A DNA stretch of 64,000 nt from Eonycteris spelaea (GCA_003508835.1 PUFA01000105.1:2914001-2978000); one strand, 5' to 3'; shown: positions 1 through 12,304, numbered from the stretch's first letter. Notes: generated from the letters alone by a model not told the origin. A program made the numbers and translations.

Positions 1-1234
1 TTTATAAATCAAGGGTAAAATATTTAAAAACACGAATGCAAACATCTTTGGGGCAAAAAGCATATATTGACAGTGGAATTATTTCCCAAAGAACAAGATT
101 GTGTAGCTATTCTATGCTTTCTGTACAAACTTAATATAAGACATATTTTGCTATTAAGTAAAATAAGACTTATAAAACATTGCCAACTCTTAGCAGTCTC
201 GTGAATTCTGCCACTTTAAATACTACAAGCTCCAGTGCTTTCAGAGAACTTGGGAACATACCAGTTACGTTCTCTTGGGAGCAACTAAAAATATGGGAAC
301 AATGTACTGCTGCTGAATTTTTAGCTACTCTTTTCTCATCTTCCTTGTTTAGCTTTTGCTTGACATATTTAGCTACCATAATGATCTTGGTTCCTTGTGA
401 ATAGAATAATAAATACTGCTATACACACACAGAGACACACACAACATTAATTCAATTATATGCACACGTGTATATTTTTGCTCAAATTTCTGGAAAATAC
501 CAGCTCTTATCTTATGTTGCCTGGTTACCCAAGAAGTCCGAGTAAGAAGCACTGTCTTCAGTCTCAGGCTGCGCAGTGTGCAGTGTGCTGTCCAGGGTGC
601 TGAAGCAAGCTCCCTGACCCACGTCCACAGCCCAATCATAAATCCAGCAAAGCTCTCTTTCCTGCTGTGCACTTGTATGCCTACAGGAATCTTAACTGCA
701 CACCCAAGAAACTGCTCTCGATTTCTTACAAATGGCTCACAGATTAAAACCTATTAGTCAATCTATGTCTAGTGTCATGTCTGAGCGTCATATATGCTAT
801 CAGCATTCCTATATGAACCGAGTCAATTAAAGCTAACAGAAGAATTGATATTCTTTGGCACATATGGTCGTTAATCATTATTGAGCAACTAAGACAATAA
901 ACAACAAAAAAGTGGGTGACTGCTATAATGAGATGGTCAAGTGGGGAACACTATGTAAATAGCCAGGATTGAATCATGAGTATGAACACAATGGGTGCTT
1001 TTGGAAACGTTGCATGTTGGCATGCAAAAAAAAAAATGCAAGATGAGGTTTTTATCCTTAAAATTTTCAAGGTTAACGGGAGCCATAAACAAGCAAACAA
1101 TGGCAATCCAATATGAGGAGGTTGTATGAAGTGCCCTGGGAATAAAAATGAGGAGAGGCCTTTGATTTCAAAGAGTATGTGATTTTTTTTTTTCCTTCTC
1201 AATTAGAATACTATTAGAAAATGCAGTTTAGTTT
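1..1234. other. AT-rich flank, no gene seen
   Basis: Upstream flank of the candidate gene. I see only short chance ORFs on both strands, none with splice signals or codon bias, and no repeat that I can name. Confidence 0.5.
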
Positions 1235-1370
1235 TTAAGGCATAGGTTTGAAGTCAGGTCTGATTTCAAGTCTTAATTTACACTTCATAGTTGTGTAAAC
1301 TTGTTTTAGCTTCATCTAAGCTATTGTAATGAGCATTAAATGAGATAATGCATACAAAGTACAAATTCAA
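1235..1370 (+). repeat. MIR SINE fragment
   Basis: The stretch follows the MIR consensus order: a 'gaagtcaggtctg' head, a 'tagttgtgtaaacttg' core resembling the MIR core, then 'attaaatgagataatgcat' near 1334-1353. It is diverged, as expected for an ancient mammalian SINE. Confidence 0.7.
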
Positions 1371-1624
1371 ACTCTAGCCTTATTGGTTTTCAATATAATG
1401 TTCCTGTTAGGAAAAATGAGAAAGAATTTACCATGAAAGGGTTATTTAGTGTGGGTGGGCACCTTTTAGAAATACGAAGGAAATTGCCTAAAGCAAAGGT
1501 GCAGCGAGAGTATGGCATTTCAATAAAATCTAAGTGCACATGGGAGAACAGTAGAAGAATAAACTAAAAATTAGAAAGAGTCTAGACTTTATCTTGAATA
1601 TGAGGATTCTTTTAATATACATGA

Positions 1625-1770
1625 TGGATGATTTGATTGCCTAGGGAAGCATAATGACAAAGTCAGTGTGAAGATAGTCGTGTTTTAAATCATCTGGCAT
1701 TTGATTAATCACAGTAGCATAATTTAAAAATATAGTAGTATGTGTATATGTGAGACTGATTATGCCACAG
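1625..1770 (+). repeat. Diverged direct repeat, copy A
   Basis: About 145 bp that aligns by eye in the same orientation with 2583-2726. Shared blocks in order are 'tttgattg', 'ataatgaca', 'tgttttaaa', 'gcatttgattaatca' versus 'acatttaatcaaca', and 'agactgattat' versus 'agatattgattat'. Estimated identity is around 65%. The family is unknown; it may be part of an old interspersed repeat. Confidence 0.5.
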
Positions 1771-1904
1771 AAAATTCTTGGGTGCATAAAGATTTGTAGA
1801 TTATTTGCAACTCTGGTTGGAAATGGAAGATTTTGCTCAAGGGAATTGTATTGTCAAATTTGCATTTTAGAAGTGGTTCTATGCCCATGGTTGAAGGATA
1901 TGTT

Positions 1905-1975
1905 GTAAAAATGTGGGGGAGAGGGTGAGGCCGTAGGCATGAAATCAATTAGAGGCCATTTCAATGGTTTGGAGA
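1905..1975 (+). repeat. Ancient LINE-like fragment
   Basis: The segment around 'aattagaggccatttcaatggtttgg' resembles the common mammalian old-repeat phrase built on 'cagttaggaggctattgcaatagtccagg'. The same family appears to recur at 16610, 43440, 46525 and 61455. Family name not assigned. Confidence 0.35.
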
Positions 1976-2582
1976 AGGGATGTGTATCAATCTCTGTCTT
2001 GGTAGGAAACAGAGGGTGTAATCTGCTGGGATTTTAGCAGAAGAAATACTTATTGAGATATAAGTAAGTTTAAGGCAACCAACAGGTTAGCGCTAGCAAG
2101 AGGAGGTAGTAGCCATTACTACGTTCAAGCCTTACTACCTTTACCACTCTATAAGATATCATGACAGCCTGGTTGAGAGCCGGAATCATGAAAGAAGCTG
2201 TAATCATGAAGTACATTAGCATCCTTCAGAACTACATCAAAGCAGAAGAAATGGGGGAAACATAAACCCAGTTCTCTCTCTTCCTTCCTATTCTTGAGAT
2301 CCTTCTGGTGCCTCCAAACCAAACCTAATCAGAAGCCAGAAGCAAGGAAAACTTCCTAGAGGTCAACCCTTTGGTAGCTGATAAAGACAAAGAAGAATCT
2401 AGACTAGATCTGGGGAGGGGGACAGACAGAGACTAGCTAGCATAAGATCAAAAGGGTCTAATATGAGGACAATGGCAATGGGCATGTAGAAAGGAAAATA
2501 GCTAAGAAATTTTTACGAAATAGAATCCATAGGCTTGGTGACTACGTCACTTACATCCCATAGAACTCTACTAATACACACA

Positions 2583-2726
2583 ATAAAATATTTGATTGGA
2601 AACATATAATGACAGTTGCCATGATGCAGGTCATGTTTTAAAAGAGCTGACATTTAATCAACATAGAATAATTTGTTAAAAATAGTTGTATGTCTGTCTA
2701 TCTATGAGATATTGATTATTCCAGAG
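2583..2726 (+). repeat. Diverged direct repeat, copy B
   Basis: Partner of 1625-1770, separated by about 960 bp and in the same orientation. See copy A for the shared blocks. Confidence 0.5.
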
Positions 2727-3589
2727 GGGTACAAGCGAGAGAAAAGATCTTATGGTGATTTTTAGATTTCCTTATTGAAAACCTGGATGAATGGTGGCAT
2801 CATTTACCAGGAAAAGGATTACAAAAGATAGAGCTGGAAGGAAGAAGGGCTAGACTTGGAGTTAAGAAAGGAAGTCAATAAGTTGCATGAGGTTTATTTT
2901 TAATGGATAAAATTGCTATATTACTGTAGTCTACTTGGGTTAATCTAGTTCCCAAAGGCTTCAAAGTCAATATTGCAGTATTAACAACATTTTTTGGAGA
3001 AAGGGACAGTATACAGGGCCACAGTGGAACATAACAGCAAGTCATCACTTACTGTGAAAAAATATCTCTGCAGTGAAAAATTACCCTCCCACCTGATCAG
3101 GACAACTGCAGAGAAAACTCTCCTGCTTGGAAATAAGGCTTCAGGGATTCAGATTCCCCAGCAACAACTCCAAAGACCTCATTAATGATATTAGGAAACT
3201 ATAGTTTTATCACATTTTTTGATTCTGTTAGGCTCAACAGTGTGTTAAAAATCATGTGTTGTTTGGGCCAAACAATTTTTTTCTACTTCCTTTGTTCGAA
3301 GTTGTTTTATTGACACCATGACCTGGGCCTTAAAGCATTGGTTTTCTTTTTTCACATATTATATATTATCTTTAATGAACATCTTTGTGGATACATATTT
3401 TTTTCCCTGTATCTCTGTCATTTCTCTGTAGCAGACTTAAAAAAATCAAAGCACTACTCAAAGGCTATTCCTAAAGCTTTTGGCTTGAATTGCAGGCTAT
3501 AAAAATCTTTACTTGATACTTGACAAATTGTATCTCAATTTTTAAACTTGAATTTTGGGCTTCAATTTTCACATCTGTTTTTGCCACTG
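2727..3589. other. AT-rich, no gene seen
   Basis: No coding sequence, splice pair or nameable repeat was recognised. The small + strand ORF at 2994-3185 has no support beyond being open. Confidence 0.4.
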
Positions 3590-3790
3590 GGATTTCTTTT
3601 TGGTGATTTATGTCTCTTCTCATCTACTGAGGTCTCGGTGCTCTTTATTGATTTGTATGAACTCTTTATATATTGCATATGCTAACCATATCTATTGCAA
3701 ATATTTAATCCAGTTTATTAAAAATAAATATGGTATTTTTGATATTCAAGAAATTTTATGTTACTTAATGGAATATATTTAGTTTTGTTT
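3590..3790 (-). repeat. Old L1 ORF2 fragment (antisense)
   Basis: The + strand reads like the antisense of the L1 ORF2 3' region: 'gatttgtatgaactctttatatattgc', then 'gctaaccatatctattgcaaatattt'. This matches the order seen in the younger L1 copy at 19456-20220. It is very diverged. Confidence 0.45.
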
Positions 3791-3944
3791 GTGATTTCCT
3801 TTCCTATTGAGGTAAATGCCTCTTTATATTTCTTAATTAAAAAAAAATTTAAATAATGTTTAACATAAATCCTTCCATGTTTATTTTTGATTAATAAGCC
3901 AAATAAAGCAGGTAACCTGATCCTTGTACATCAGGTTTCTTTCC

Positions 3945-4060
3945 TATAAGAAATAATAATTGTACCTATCTTAGGGCATTGTTGTGAGGCTTAAGTTTAA
4001 TACAGGTAAAGTGCTTAGAGCAGCGCCTGACACATAATACTTAATAAATGTTAACTATTC
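3945..4060 (+). repeat. MIR SINE, 3' half
   Basis: Contains 'attgttgtgaggcttaagt', 'gtaaagtgcttagagcagcgcctgacacata' and 'aataaatgttaactatt', which are in the order of the MIR 3' consensus. Confidence 0.8.
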
Positions 4061-4440
4061 ATGTTCACACACCACTTGTCCAAATTCTGAAATCTAGAAA
4101 TCTCTGGACTTGAAAAAATTTTCACAACTATTTGGTCTAAAATATGACCTGAACTGACATGAGGCTTGTTTTTATCATACTTGGTGTGAATCTTCATATA
4201 TTTCACTGCAGATTATTTGCCGTATTTGATTTCAGGGAGCAAATCTAGACTCCAGTAGGGATAATACAAATACTTCATTATATGCTCTGTATTTCCTTTC
4301 TGAATGAATAAATGAATAAAATGTTTTAGAATGCAATTATCCTTGCATCCAGGTTATATTAGTAATTGGTCAGCTGCTAAATGCCAGGAATCATTATCTA
4401 TAGTCTATTATTTACTTAATCACTATAATGATTCAATCAC

Positions 4441-4500
4441 ATACTCATTCATTCAACCAATATGTCCTGTTCACGGTGTTTGGGTGTGTCATATCAAAGC
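4441..4500 (+). repeat. Ancient LINE-like fragment (short)
   Basis: 'actcattcattcaaccaatatgtcc...' resembles the widespread 'attcattcaacaaatattt' lead of an old mammalian repeat. Short and low confidence. Confidence 0.3.
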
Positions 4501-4674
4501 ATGTTAATTTCTCCTTTCTACTTTGCGATAACAGCTTATTTCTTTGAGGTTACATCTCCAACTGCTTGTTATAATTAATAAATAACTTTTTTGAAAAGGG
4601 CGAGAAAAACACTAGAGAAGTACACTAGAATTGCACACATATCTTCATTTTAAAAACATTAAAATTGAGTACAA

Positions 4675-4770
4675 AATACTTTATTTGTATTTTACAAGAG
4701 GAGTGAAGTTCAGAGAGATTAAGATAGGCTGATCACGATACAGTGATGGCAAACCTGAAGTTAGAACCTT
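4675..4770 (-). repeat. MIR SINE fragment (antisense)
   Basis: 'tattttacaagaggagtgaagttcagagagattaag' followed by 'gaagttagaacc' reads as the reverse complement of the MIR core. Confidence 0.6.
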
Positions 4771-5004
4771 TCGAAGGCTGCTTTCTTTCTACTGGTCCAT
4801 TTTTATGTCTGTTGGAAAAATCCAAGAAAACAGATCCACCTTTTCCCTTTTCCCCTTTTGTCCTGGTTACCAAAGTCAAGTACCCATAATTAAATGTTTA
4901 CTATGTACAGGTCATAGCTCAGGAGGCCTTGTTTAAATCTGTTACTGTTACCGTCCCTTTATATCAGACTAACACTCTACTTTTTTTTTTCTTCATAAAA
5001 TCCT

Positions 5005-5150
5005 TTCAAGTGGGGTATGTAAGACAGATATCATTAACTTTTTTTTAATTTATTTTTTATTTTTTCCAAATGAGGAAGATAAGGGCTAGGTTAATGAATT
5101 GCTTAAGTCATAAAAGACATGATTAAGAGTGTCAAGTCCAGAAGCAAGGT
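5005..5150 (-). repeat. MIR SINE fragment (antisense) with T-rich expansion
   Basis: 'aagtggggtatgtaagacagatatcatta' and 'aaatgaggaagataagggctaggttaatgaattgcttaagtc' match antisense MIR. They are separated by a T-rich stretch at 5038-5066. Confidence 0.55.
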
Positions 5151-6764
5151 GTAGCACTCTGAGCTCTTTTTCATGGCTTTCACTGTACTTCGGATTAAAG
5201 TCAATTTAGGAATCAAGGATGTATATTAGGGTCTTTCTTTGCAAATATATTTGTCACTGTTTTCTCCCATAATAGTTTAAAAGATATAGCTTGGGAAAGT
5301 AGTCTGCTGTAAGTTAAGAACAATGAATCAGAAATCAGAAATTATCTCCCGTTGTGAATTTTTCATTCTGTGTTGTCCTTTATTCCATGCCTATAATGGG
5401 TCAACCAAGGTAGTGGAAGTAACTTGAGGATATTACAAAGATCTGAGTGAAAATATTAAAGGCGGATCACTCATGCTACTATTATAGCTGAATATCATGA
5501 ACATTTGATCAAGAAAAAATGTAACTTAAGATGATGAGGAACTAACATATGCTTAGGTAAATCAGCATCTCTAGTTTTCAAATACTTTATTTTAGGAGCA
5601 ATTATATACATATATTCTTCGATAACTGTTATTGCTATACATGGCTTCATTTTCTTTTCACAAGAAGTGTATCGTTTCAGTAGAATCTTTCCTCATCCTT
5701 CCCTACCTGTAAACAAAAGCAATTCCTATGACCATGTCTCTGTCATGTTAGTACCGCTGACTAGCCCTACAGAAAGCAACTGGAAAGTGAGCTTAAGAAC
5801 ATGGGACGGGCAACCTGTCCTGTAAAATAAGGATGTTTAATGATGGAATAACATACTGCAGCAAATCAAAATAACATTAATATTTAGGTCACCTGTATGC
5901 ACTGAATTAATTTATGCCCGCTAAATATCTTATGAATGTAAGGATTCTCATTAGTTGTTTATTTGTTTATTTCATAAATGAGAAATTAATACAACGAGCC
6001 AGGTTAGCAGCATACTTGGAAGAATAAAATCTGTTATGTGCACCTTGTAACCTTTCCACAAATCCCTTCAAATAACCCTTGTTAGCTGAGTTGCTGAACA
6101 TCAGCCAATTATCAAAAGTAAGATAAAAAAGGATTTTGAAAAAATCTATACTAAACTTTCTATTTAAAGAAGGTTGGTTATACATCTGTGCCCAGGAATA
6201 GTACTTACTCTGATAAAAACATATGGGGCCGTTTGAGATACAATATGTAAGTGATTTATTTTCGTTAATATTCATAGTAGGAATAAAACCTTCACTTGAA
6301 TGGGTGATGTAGTGTGCCTTCTCAGACCTCCTAATGGATTAACTGTACAGAGAAGAAGTTGCTGAGGTGGGCTTTGTCTTTATTGAAATTACTGGTTACA
6401 GCTATCTTTCTTTTATTTCATTTTATAGTGATCTGTCTCCAGGTACAAAATCACTTCCTATTGCTTTATTCTGAAACTGTTTAAGGATTAGAAATTAGAA
6501 TTTGTTTGGTATCCTGAGATTCTTTTCTTTGTAAATAAATTGGAAACATTTCATTAACAGGGATAATGGAAATGAAGTTCATGGTGGATTTAGTGACTGA
6601 GGGCAAAGTTCACAAAGCATATTGTCCACCTCACCACATAGGATATGTGTAATCACCATCCTTTCATTTTTTTTTTTTCAGAGGAAAAATTATTTAAAAG
6701 TTGCTAGTATGCTATTATGAGGACAGGCTCTATGCGTTTAGGCTAATAAAATCTTAAAATCTTA
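5151..6764. other. AT-rich, no gene seen
   Basis: No coding gene or nameable repeat was recognised. The minus ORF at 5967-6275 (102 codons) shows no motif, no splice context and AT-driven composition, so it is not called. Confidence 0.4.
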
Positions 6765-6945
6765 AATTTGACTCATTGCTAGTTTAGTTGCTTGGGAATT
6801 TTCATAACCTCTCTAGGTTTTGATTTCTCATCTTTAAGAGAGGTTAATAAGATTATGTCATGGGATAATTTTAAAGATCAATGGATAAATGCATGTAAGC
6901 ACTTAACACAGTACTTGGCACATAATAAGGCATAAAAATATTAGT
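6765..6945 (+). repeat. MIR SINE
   Basis: Near full-length order of MIR: 'ttgcttgggaattttcataacctctctaggttttgatttctcatct', 'ataaatgcatgtaagcacttaacacagtacttggcacataata'. Confidence 0.75.
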
Positions 6946-7684
6946 TTTGCTTATTAGTTTTTACTTATCAACAGTGAGCAAATTCATATCTAGGAAAACT
7001 TGTTTTTAAAAGTCACTAGCAATTAATGAGCCTATTAATTCAGATAAAACCAGTATAAAATTTATATTTTGTGAAATGCACAAGGGAAATTATTAAAATG
7101 CGTCTGTTTTCCCCCACTGAAACATGCATTGTTTTTGTGAAGAGAATCGTGGATCAGTGTGAAAACAGTGTGGCAGAACATCAATAATTGAGGCGGAGTT
7201 AATATTTCCACTCTGAATCTTCAATTCCCAGCCTTAATATATTCACAACTTAAACAAGATTAGAATATAAGATGGGGTTTTAAGAGTTCAGATGTAAATT
7301 TTTTTTCTAAGAATCATGATCTTTTTCAATGTAACAATTGGATGTTTTATTTAGTTATTTATAGCCATCCATTTGGATAAAAACATCTTTAAATATTCAA
7401 ACAGCATGACTTAAAATTACAAATAAAGGAAAAAGCATGCATTAGAAGTGGGAAATGTCAGTGACATAGGCAAGGGTCTTGGCAGGTGAACACATACTGA
7501 GAAAGAAGTTCCTGGAGATAGTAAATTCACTTTGCTAAGATCAAGGCACAGTGAAGGCCACAACACAATATTTTAAATTTTAAAGACTCTCAGAATCACG
7601 TAACTGAAGACTTCTCTATAGGACCAGATAGATCACGTGCAAATGCATTTCATTATCCTTAAAATAAGAGATAGTTTTTTTTTA

Positions 7685-7765
7685 AAGAAAATTTCCCTTA
7701 GCTTTATTGAGATATAATTAACATATAACATTGTGTAAGTTTAAGATATACCAATGTGATATAGG
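7685..7765. repeat. L1 3'-region fragment
   Basis: 'agctttattgagatataattaacatataacattgtgtaagtttaag' is a phrase common in the 3' region of old mammalian L1 elements. Orientation within L1 was not resolved. Confidence 0.55.
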
Positions 7766-8959
7766 TTTTGCTTTAACCTTGAGCAGTGACCGGAAGAAAA
7801 AGGCTGAAGAGTATATTTTCTGATCTTTTGTCATTTGTCGAAGTTTCCCAGATCTGCTGACTCCCCATGACCTTCTCGTCTCCATACTTGTGCATTAGTC
7901 CAGAGAAAGCTGAAGCACAGTAAGATAAACAGAGGCAATGAAGACAGATGGGGCATCAGAGAAGCAATCTAGGAAGGAAGGTTTGCAACTTGACCTTCTG
8001 GTACACTTGGAACAGCATCATTAGCAGTTCTAATTGCTTTTTTTCAAGCAATTAGATTGTCTATTCTCAAAGACGGTCATTGCTTAGATTACCAAATTCT
8101 TACTTCTCTTAGTTTTTTTTTTTATTCCTCTAGTTTATTTCCACATTGCCCTGGATTTTAAAAATCTTTATCATTTTGTTAGTTAAAAATACTCATCTGT
8201 AGAAGTTGTTCATGCATTTTATGTTCTTCTGTACTTTGATTTGGAGGAAAGGATAAATGATTATCCTTAAATTTTTTTTAATCTTTACTAAAAGTAAGGA
8301 TGTTAACAGGGATGCTAAGCGCATCTTTATAATGTATACTGATACCTAAAATATTTTAATTTGAAAATAAATAAATCCAAGTTAACACTTTAGATTTCCT
8401 ATATTCCTTCTAAACTATGTGCGTCATGGCCTTTTTGGTATTTTACGAATAACTTCTGATCTCGCTTTTTCACAATTTATTACTTTTTCCTAAGATAAGT
8501 CCCAGTAGATTTCACAATTTCATTATTGATTAACAAGCTTATTTAAAACAACGACTAGCCTTCAAGTTGTTTTATAGCGTCCTCTTTGCAGTTACGAAGA
8601 TTAAAGTGTTCTCATTGTACCCATGTTTGTAATAAGTGCCGTGCGTGTGGGTCCTAGTCTCTATACTTCCAAAGGATAATGGAGACTGAAGTCTCTAGCA
8701 GGGTCCATGTGTTCCTACCTAGGCACTCCCAGCTAAGCCTGCCTAGTCAGCATTGGTCATTGGCGCTCTCTTCTGTGACCAGTCTCCCCAGGGCTGTTAG
8801 CCTAATGCTGAGGACCTCAAGAGACTCCTTGAAGCACTGTTTGATAAGAGCTCAAACTGTCAGCTGTTGGCATCTGTTCTCTGAACAGTGAGACTTTGTA
8901 ACGTGAAGCCCCCTAGATTGATATAGGGCTGGATCTCAGATGGGGTGGGGTGGGAGGGT
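7766..8959. other. AT-rich, no gene seen
   Basis: No exon or nameable repeat was recognised. The + ORF at 8679-8891 is rich in Ser/Leu and lacks a splice or start context. Confidence 0.4.

Positions 8960-9006
<47 letters not shown>
8960..9006 (+). repeat. (GT)n microsatellite
   Basis: About 23 uninterrupted GT units directly after a G-rich 'ggtggggtggggtgggagggtgg' run. It lies about 0.5 kb upstream of the CpG island. Likely polymorphic. Confidence 0.95.
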
Positions 9007-9008
<2 letters not shown>

Positions 9009-9831
9009 AATAATACAGGAGAACCTTCCAGAGTACTGAGGCTGTTTGTCTATTCCTCCATCAAAATATCTATTGATATTATAAAGAATATTAAGCCAAA
9101 ATAATTGTCATCACATCTTTGATGGCTCTTAATGGACCTCTTGTGACTTCAATGTTTCATCAGTGAGGACAATGTTTGCATGAGGCCACGAGGAAGTCAT
9201 CTCCAGAGCGTTCAATAGTATTTGGTGGGTAGGAAAGGAGAAATAAACTGAGGCCAACGGGTGAATTTCTGCTCTTGGCTTCTCGCTTGGGAGCAGCGAT
9301 CTTTTTGATGTTAGTTTCATAGGCCTTCGTGCCCCCCCCCCCAAAAAAAACCCAAACGATGCTTTGTTTCAGATTATTCTCCCATAAACAGTGCGCGCCT
9401 TTCTTCATCTTCTCCACTGATCATCATTGAGGCTACCCCCAGCTCGACATCCTGAACTTTCTCACTCAGGCTGGGCCTCGGAGTCCCGGGGGGTTCTCGT
9501 CATTCTCCCGGCTGCGACATAGGGGTCCATCACCGTACTGGGGCGCAAGAGCTGCGGAGAAGCCAAGAAAACTTTCCTCTTACCCTTAGCATCTGCTGTC
9601 GGCGTAACCCCCGAGTCAAGAATCTGGCAGCAGCGAGACCGAGACCGCACTTGGCGTCCCGGGCTTGAGCCCCACCACGCCCACCCGGCCCGCACACACC
9701 CCCTCGGATCCCGCTGTCTCTGCCCTGTCCTTGACTGCAGCTTCTGGGTGCGCCTAAAGGCTCCGCCGCCGCCGCCTCCCGCCTGCGCCGCTGTTCCCCG
9801 CGTGAGCGCTGGATTATTCCAGTCTTTGAGC

Positions 9832-9868
9832 ATGGCAGATTTCCACCGGATGACATCATGGGAGCTGA
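9832..9868 (+). CDS. Candidate first coding exon of an unidentified gene (partial)
   Basis: An ATG at 9832 lies in a strong start context (A at -3, G at +4, 'gagcATGG'). It opens a 12-codon reading frame, MADFHRMTSWEL, plus one base, and then meets a near-consensus donor (A|GTGAGT, GT at 9869-9870). The exon therefore ends in phase 1, which is the phase that makes the 23903-24110 exon open. Joining them creates an ATG (Met) codon at the junction and an 81-residue N-terminus. The reading frame also stays open upstream to at least 9748 without another ATG, and downstream to about 10098 if the donor is not used, so this is not proof of coding. The transcription start and 5' UTR extent cannot be set from sequence alone. 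The protein family was not recognised. The codon count and phase match are seen directly; linkage of the two exons is inference. Confidence 0.45.
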
Positions 9869-10088
9869 GTGAGTGCCGGCTCCGAGAGGGGGACGGAGGA
9901 GGGGCGGGGGGGGAGAGGAGGGGAGAGGATTGGGACGCAGAGCCGGAGCCCGGCTGCCCGCCACCCAGCTGCACGTCCGCAGGCTGGGGAGGAGCACCCC
10001 GCCTGCTGCTGACAAAGGATGGGAGGATGCCCGCGCCCCGGGATGCGGGTTCTGCGCAGCCTGGCGGCTGCCTGAGCCACTTCGCCCT

Positions 10089-10100
10089 CCGCCGGTGAGT
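10089..10100 (+). promoter_or_regulatory. Alternative splice donor (CCG|GTGAGT)
   Basis: A near-consensus 5' splice site with GT at 10095-10096 inside the CpG island. It is a candidate end for a longer or alternative, probably untranslated, first exon. Confidence 0.45.
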
Positions 10101-10750
10101 GATTGCAAAGATCATTCAGTCAGGCTCGCCACGGGCTGGCACCCCTCCTGGGCTCGCCGGCCCGGGCGCCCGCGTCCTTGACCCCGAGCGGGGCTTGGCG
10201 CGGCCCCAGACCTCGGGCGCAGGCAGCAGGTGCCTCTGCCCCGGTGGGTCCGCAGAGGGGTGCGTGGTGGGTGCTGGGACCCAACTCCTTGGCGGCGGGC
10301 TCTGAGAAGTGGAGGCTGTTCCAGCCGCCTGCCAGGGGGGTAGTTACCTCTGTCGCCACGCCGGCGCCCGCCCTGCGCGTAAGTGGTTTTTCTGGTGGAT
10401 CCCAGTGCGCGGCGCCGCTGTTTACACCGGCTTCATACTCGTCACCGAGCCGCACCCCTCCAGAAGCGCCGAGTGGATGGGAACCGCTTGGCAGGCTCGC
10501 CAGCCACGGGTGTGGGCTGGAGAAGGTCCGGCGGGGACCGCCCGGGGAGGGCGTGCGCCGCGGCCCGCGGAGCGCAGCCTTTTGTCTCGGGTTCAGCTCT
10601 GATGCGCTTAGACCTGAGTAAGGCTCTTCGCACCTGTCGAGTCGGATCCGGGGGACCCTGGCACCCATCTGCCTGGGCGAGGGGTACCTTTGGGTTCCTG
10701 CTGCAGGTGGGACCGAAGAGCTGGGACTTAAGACACCGGAGGTCCTGCGC

Positions 10751-10762
10751 CTGCGGGTGAGT
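10751..10762 (+). promoter_or_regulatory. Alternative splice donor (CGG|GTGAGT)
   Basis: A third strong donor, GT at 10757-10758, at the 3' edge of the CpG island. It is consistent with a further alternative first exon. Confidence 0.4.
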
Positions 10763-10770
10763 GTCGCAGT

Positions 10771-12304
10771 TCCCCAGATGGAGATAGAGCTTCAGCTCCA
10801 GGAAGTGAACTGACCAGTCGAGACAGACAGACGTCCAAGTTGTGTCCCCAAGTGGTATGAGTGAAGCAGCAAACTTAGGGAGACTCATTCTCGCCCCCCC
10901 CCACCCAGCCCTCCCCACCCCCGGTGTCTGAGACATGTCCAGTGTGTAGTTAGGGAGAGCCACGTCTTCTCTGGCCGTGCCTTTTGCTGCTCAGTAGTTC
11001 CGCATCTTAGAGGTCTGCTTGCCAAACGTTGTTGAGATTGGTATCTGTTCTAGTACCGGGTTTTGTGGGCTTAGAGAGAAGATTTGGAACTTGCTCAGAT
11101 ACCTTGGTGTAGAGTGGTGCTGCGTGCAAGTGCTAGAAAGCCAAGAGACCAGTACTCATCACTCACACCTCCTCCTTACCTATGGTTTCAACGCACGTTT
11201 TATCAATGGAGTTCTTCTGTTTGGGAAAGGTCTTTTTTTTTTTTTTTCTTCCAGATCACAGAGAAGTGGCGATAGCTATTGGAATATTTGATTTAGTTTT
11301 CGATTTATTTCCTGAAAAAACACGTTGCGAAAAGGATGTATGGACATGAAAGTTTGCTCCTTTGGAGTTCTGTTACTTTGGGGGGAATTTCATCCACTGC
11401 AATCTAAAATGTTTAAAATTTTAAGAGCTGTTTCATATTCATGAACTTAGTGTATGATAAACGATCCTTGAATATCCAGGTGATTTTTAGTATGCAAGCT
11501 TGATATGCCAGCATCTCACATAATGCTAGGGTATAAGAAAATAACAGTCACAGTTATAACTCCAAAGATCATTTTATTTCTGTTTTCCTCAAAAGGGCTT
11601 ACTGGTTTTCCTTTAGATGGTTTATCTTTCTCCAAAGATAGGTGTTCCTAGTGAAACTCCTTGAAACAGAAGTATCAAAGTAAACTTTCTTGATCAGTGA
11701 TTGCTCTTCTGATAAAATTTGAGGTCTTTTCAGAACAGACGCGATAGGAAATTACTGGAATAAGCAACGTGGTGGAAGTAAAAAGGAACTGACTGAGATA
11801 ATAGAGGGGGTTTTACTAAATATAAATGGTGAGATTAAGATGAGCATAAGAGAGGATGTTTTGCTTTTAAAAAAGTTCATCAGAGCTTTTACACTCTTTT
11901 CTGTCCTTCCACGAAGTACATAATTAAAGGTTTGATTCTGTCATATTATGTTGAGAAACCAACATTCTGATCAGAGAGAGCTTACCGTCATTCAGGATTT
12001 CTGGGGTTAGCAGCAACATTTCCTTCTGTGATTCAGAAATAATTTTTAGTTTTTGCTTGTTTCCTGACTTCTTATCACAAAGGGCTCCACCTATTTCTTC
12101 AAAAGTTTTATTTTTTTCTAACTTTATTATACTCATCTCTTTATAGTAAAGCCTAAAGAGCTTTACATGAAGATTCTTAGAGAACCTGTTGCTCATATTG
12201 GCTGCTTTTCTTAAATATTGTAATAGAATCTCTTTTTGTATCTAGCCTAGTGAACATATGGTCTACTGATGTGTTTATGTGAAGGAGATGTACCTACCAT
12301 GAAA
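10771..12304 (+). other. Putative intron 1, proximal part
   Basis: Composition drops back to AT-rich after the island. There is a T15 run just before 'cttccag' at 11231-11255, an acceptor-like signal, but no open exon with a donor follows it convincingly. No repeat was named. The minus ORF at 11924-12196 is AT-driven and unsupported. Confidence 0.4.

Larger units (their letters stand above)
9460..10770 (+). promoter_or_regulatory. CpG island promoter
   Basis: The base composition changes abruptly from AT-rich to GC-rich with many CpG dinucleotides across about 1.3 kb, the only such block in the window. It includes a (CCG)n run at 9763-9776 and a G-rich 'ggaggggcggggggggagagg' tract near 9897. 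There is no convincing TATA box, which fits a dispersed CpG-island promoter. A CRE-like TGACATCA lies at 9851-9858, inside the proposed first exon. Three strong + strand splice donors inside it (9868, 10094, 10756) suggest + strand transcription with alternative first exons. Donor-like sequences on the minus strand near 9460 and 9580 leave open a divergent transcript. Confidence 0.8.

Noticed and set aside
9462..10115. Long minus ORFs (217 and 192 codons) in the CpG island
   Set aside because: GC-rich DNA has few stops by chance; residues are Pro/Arg/Ala/Ser-biased with no domain, and several frames are open at once.
10103..10963. Overlapping + and - ORFs of 97-182 codons
   Set aside because: Same GC-rich effect; many frames open together and no consistent start or splice context.
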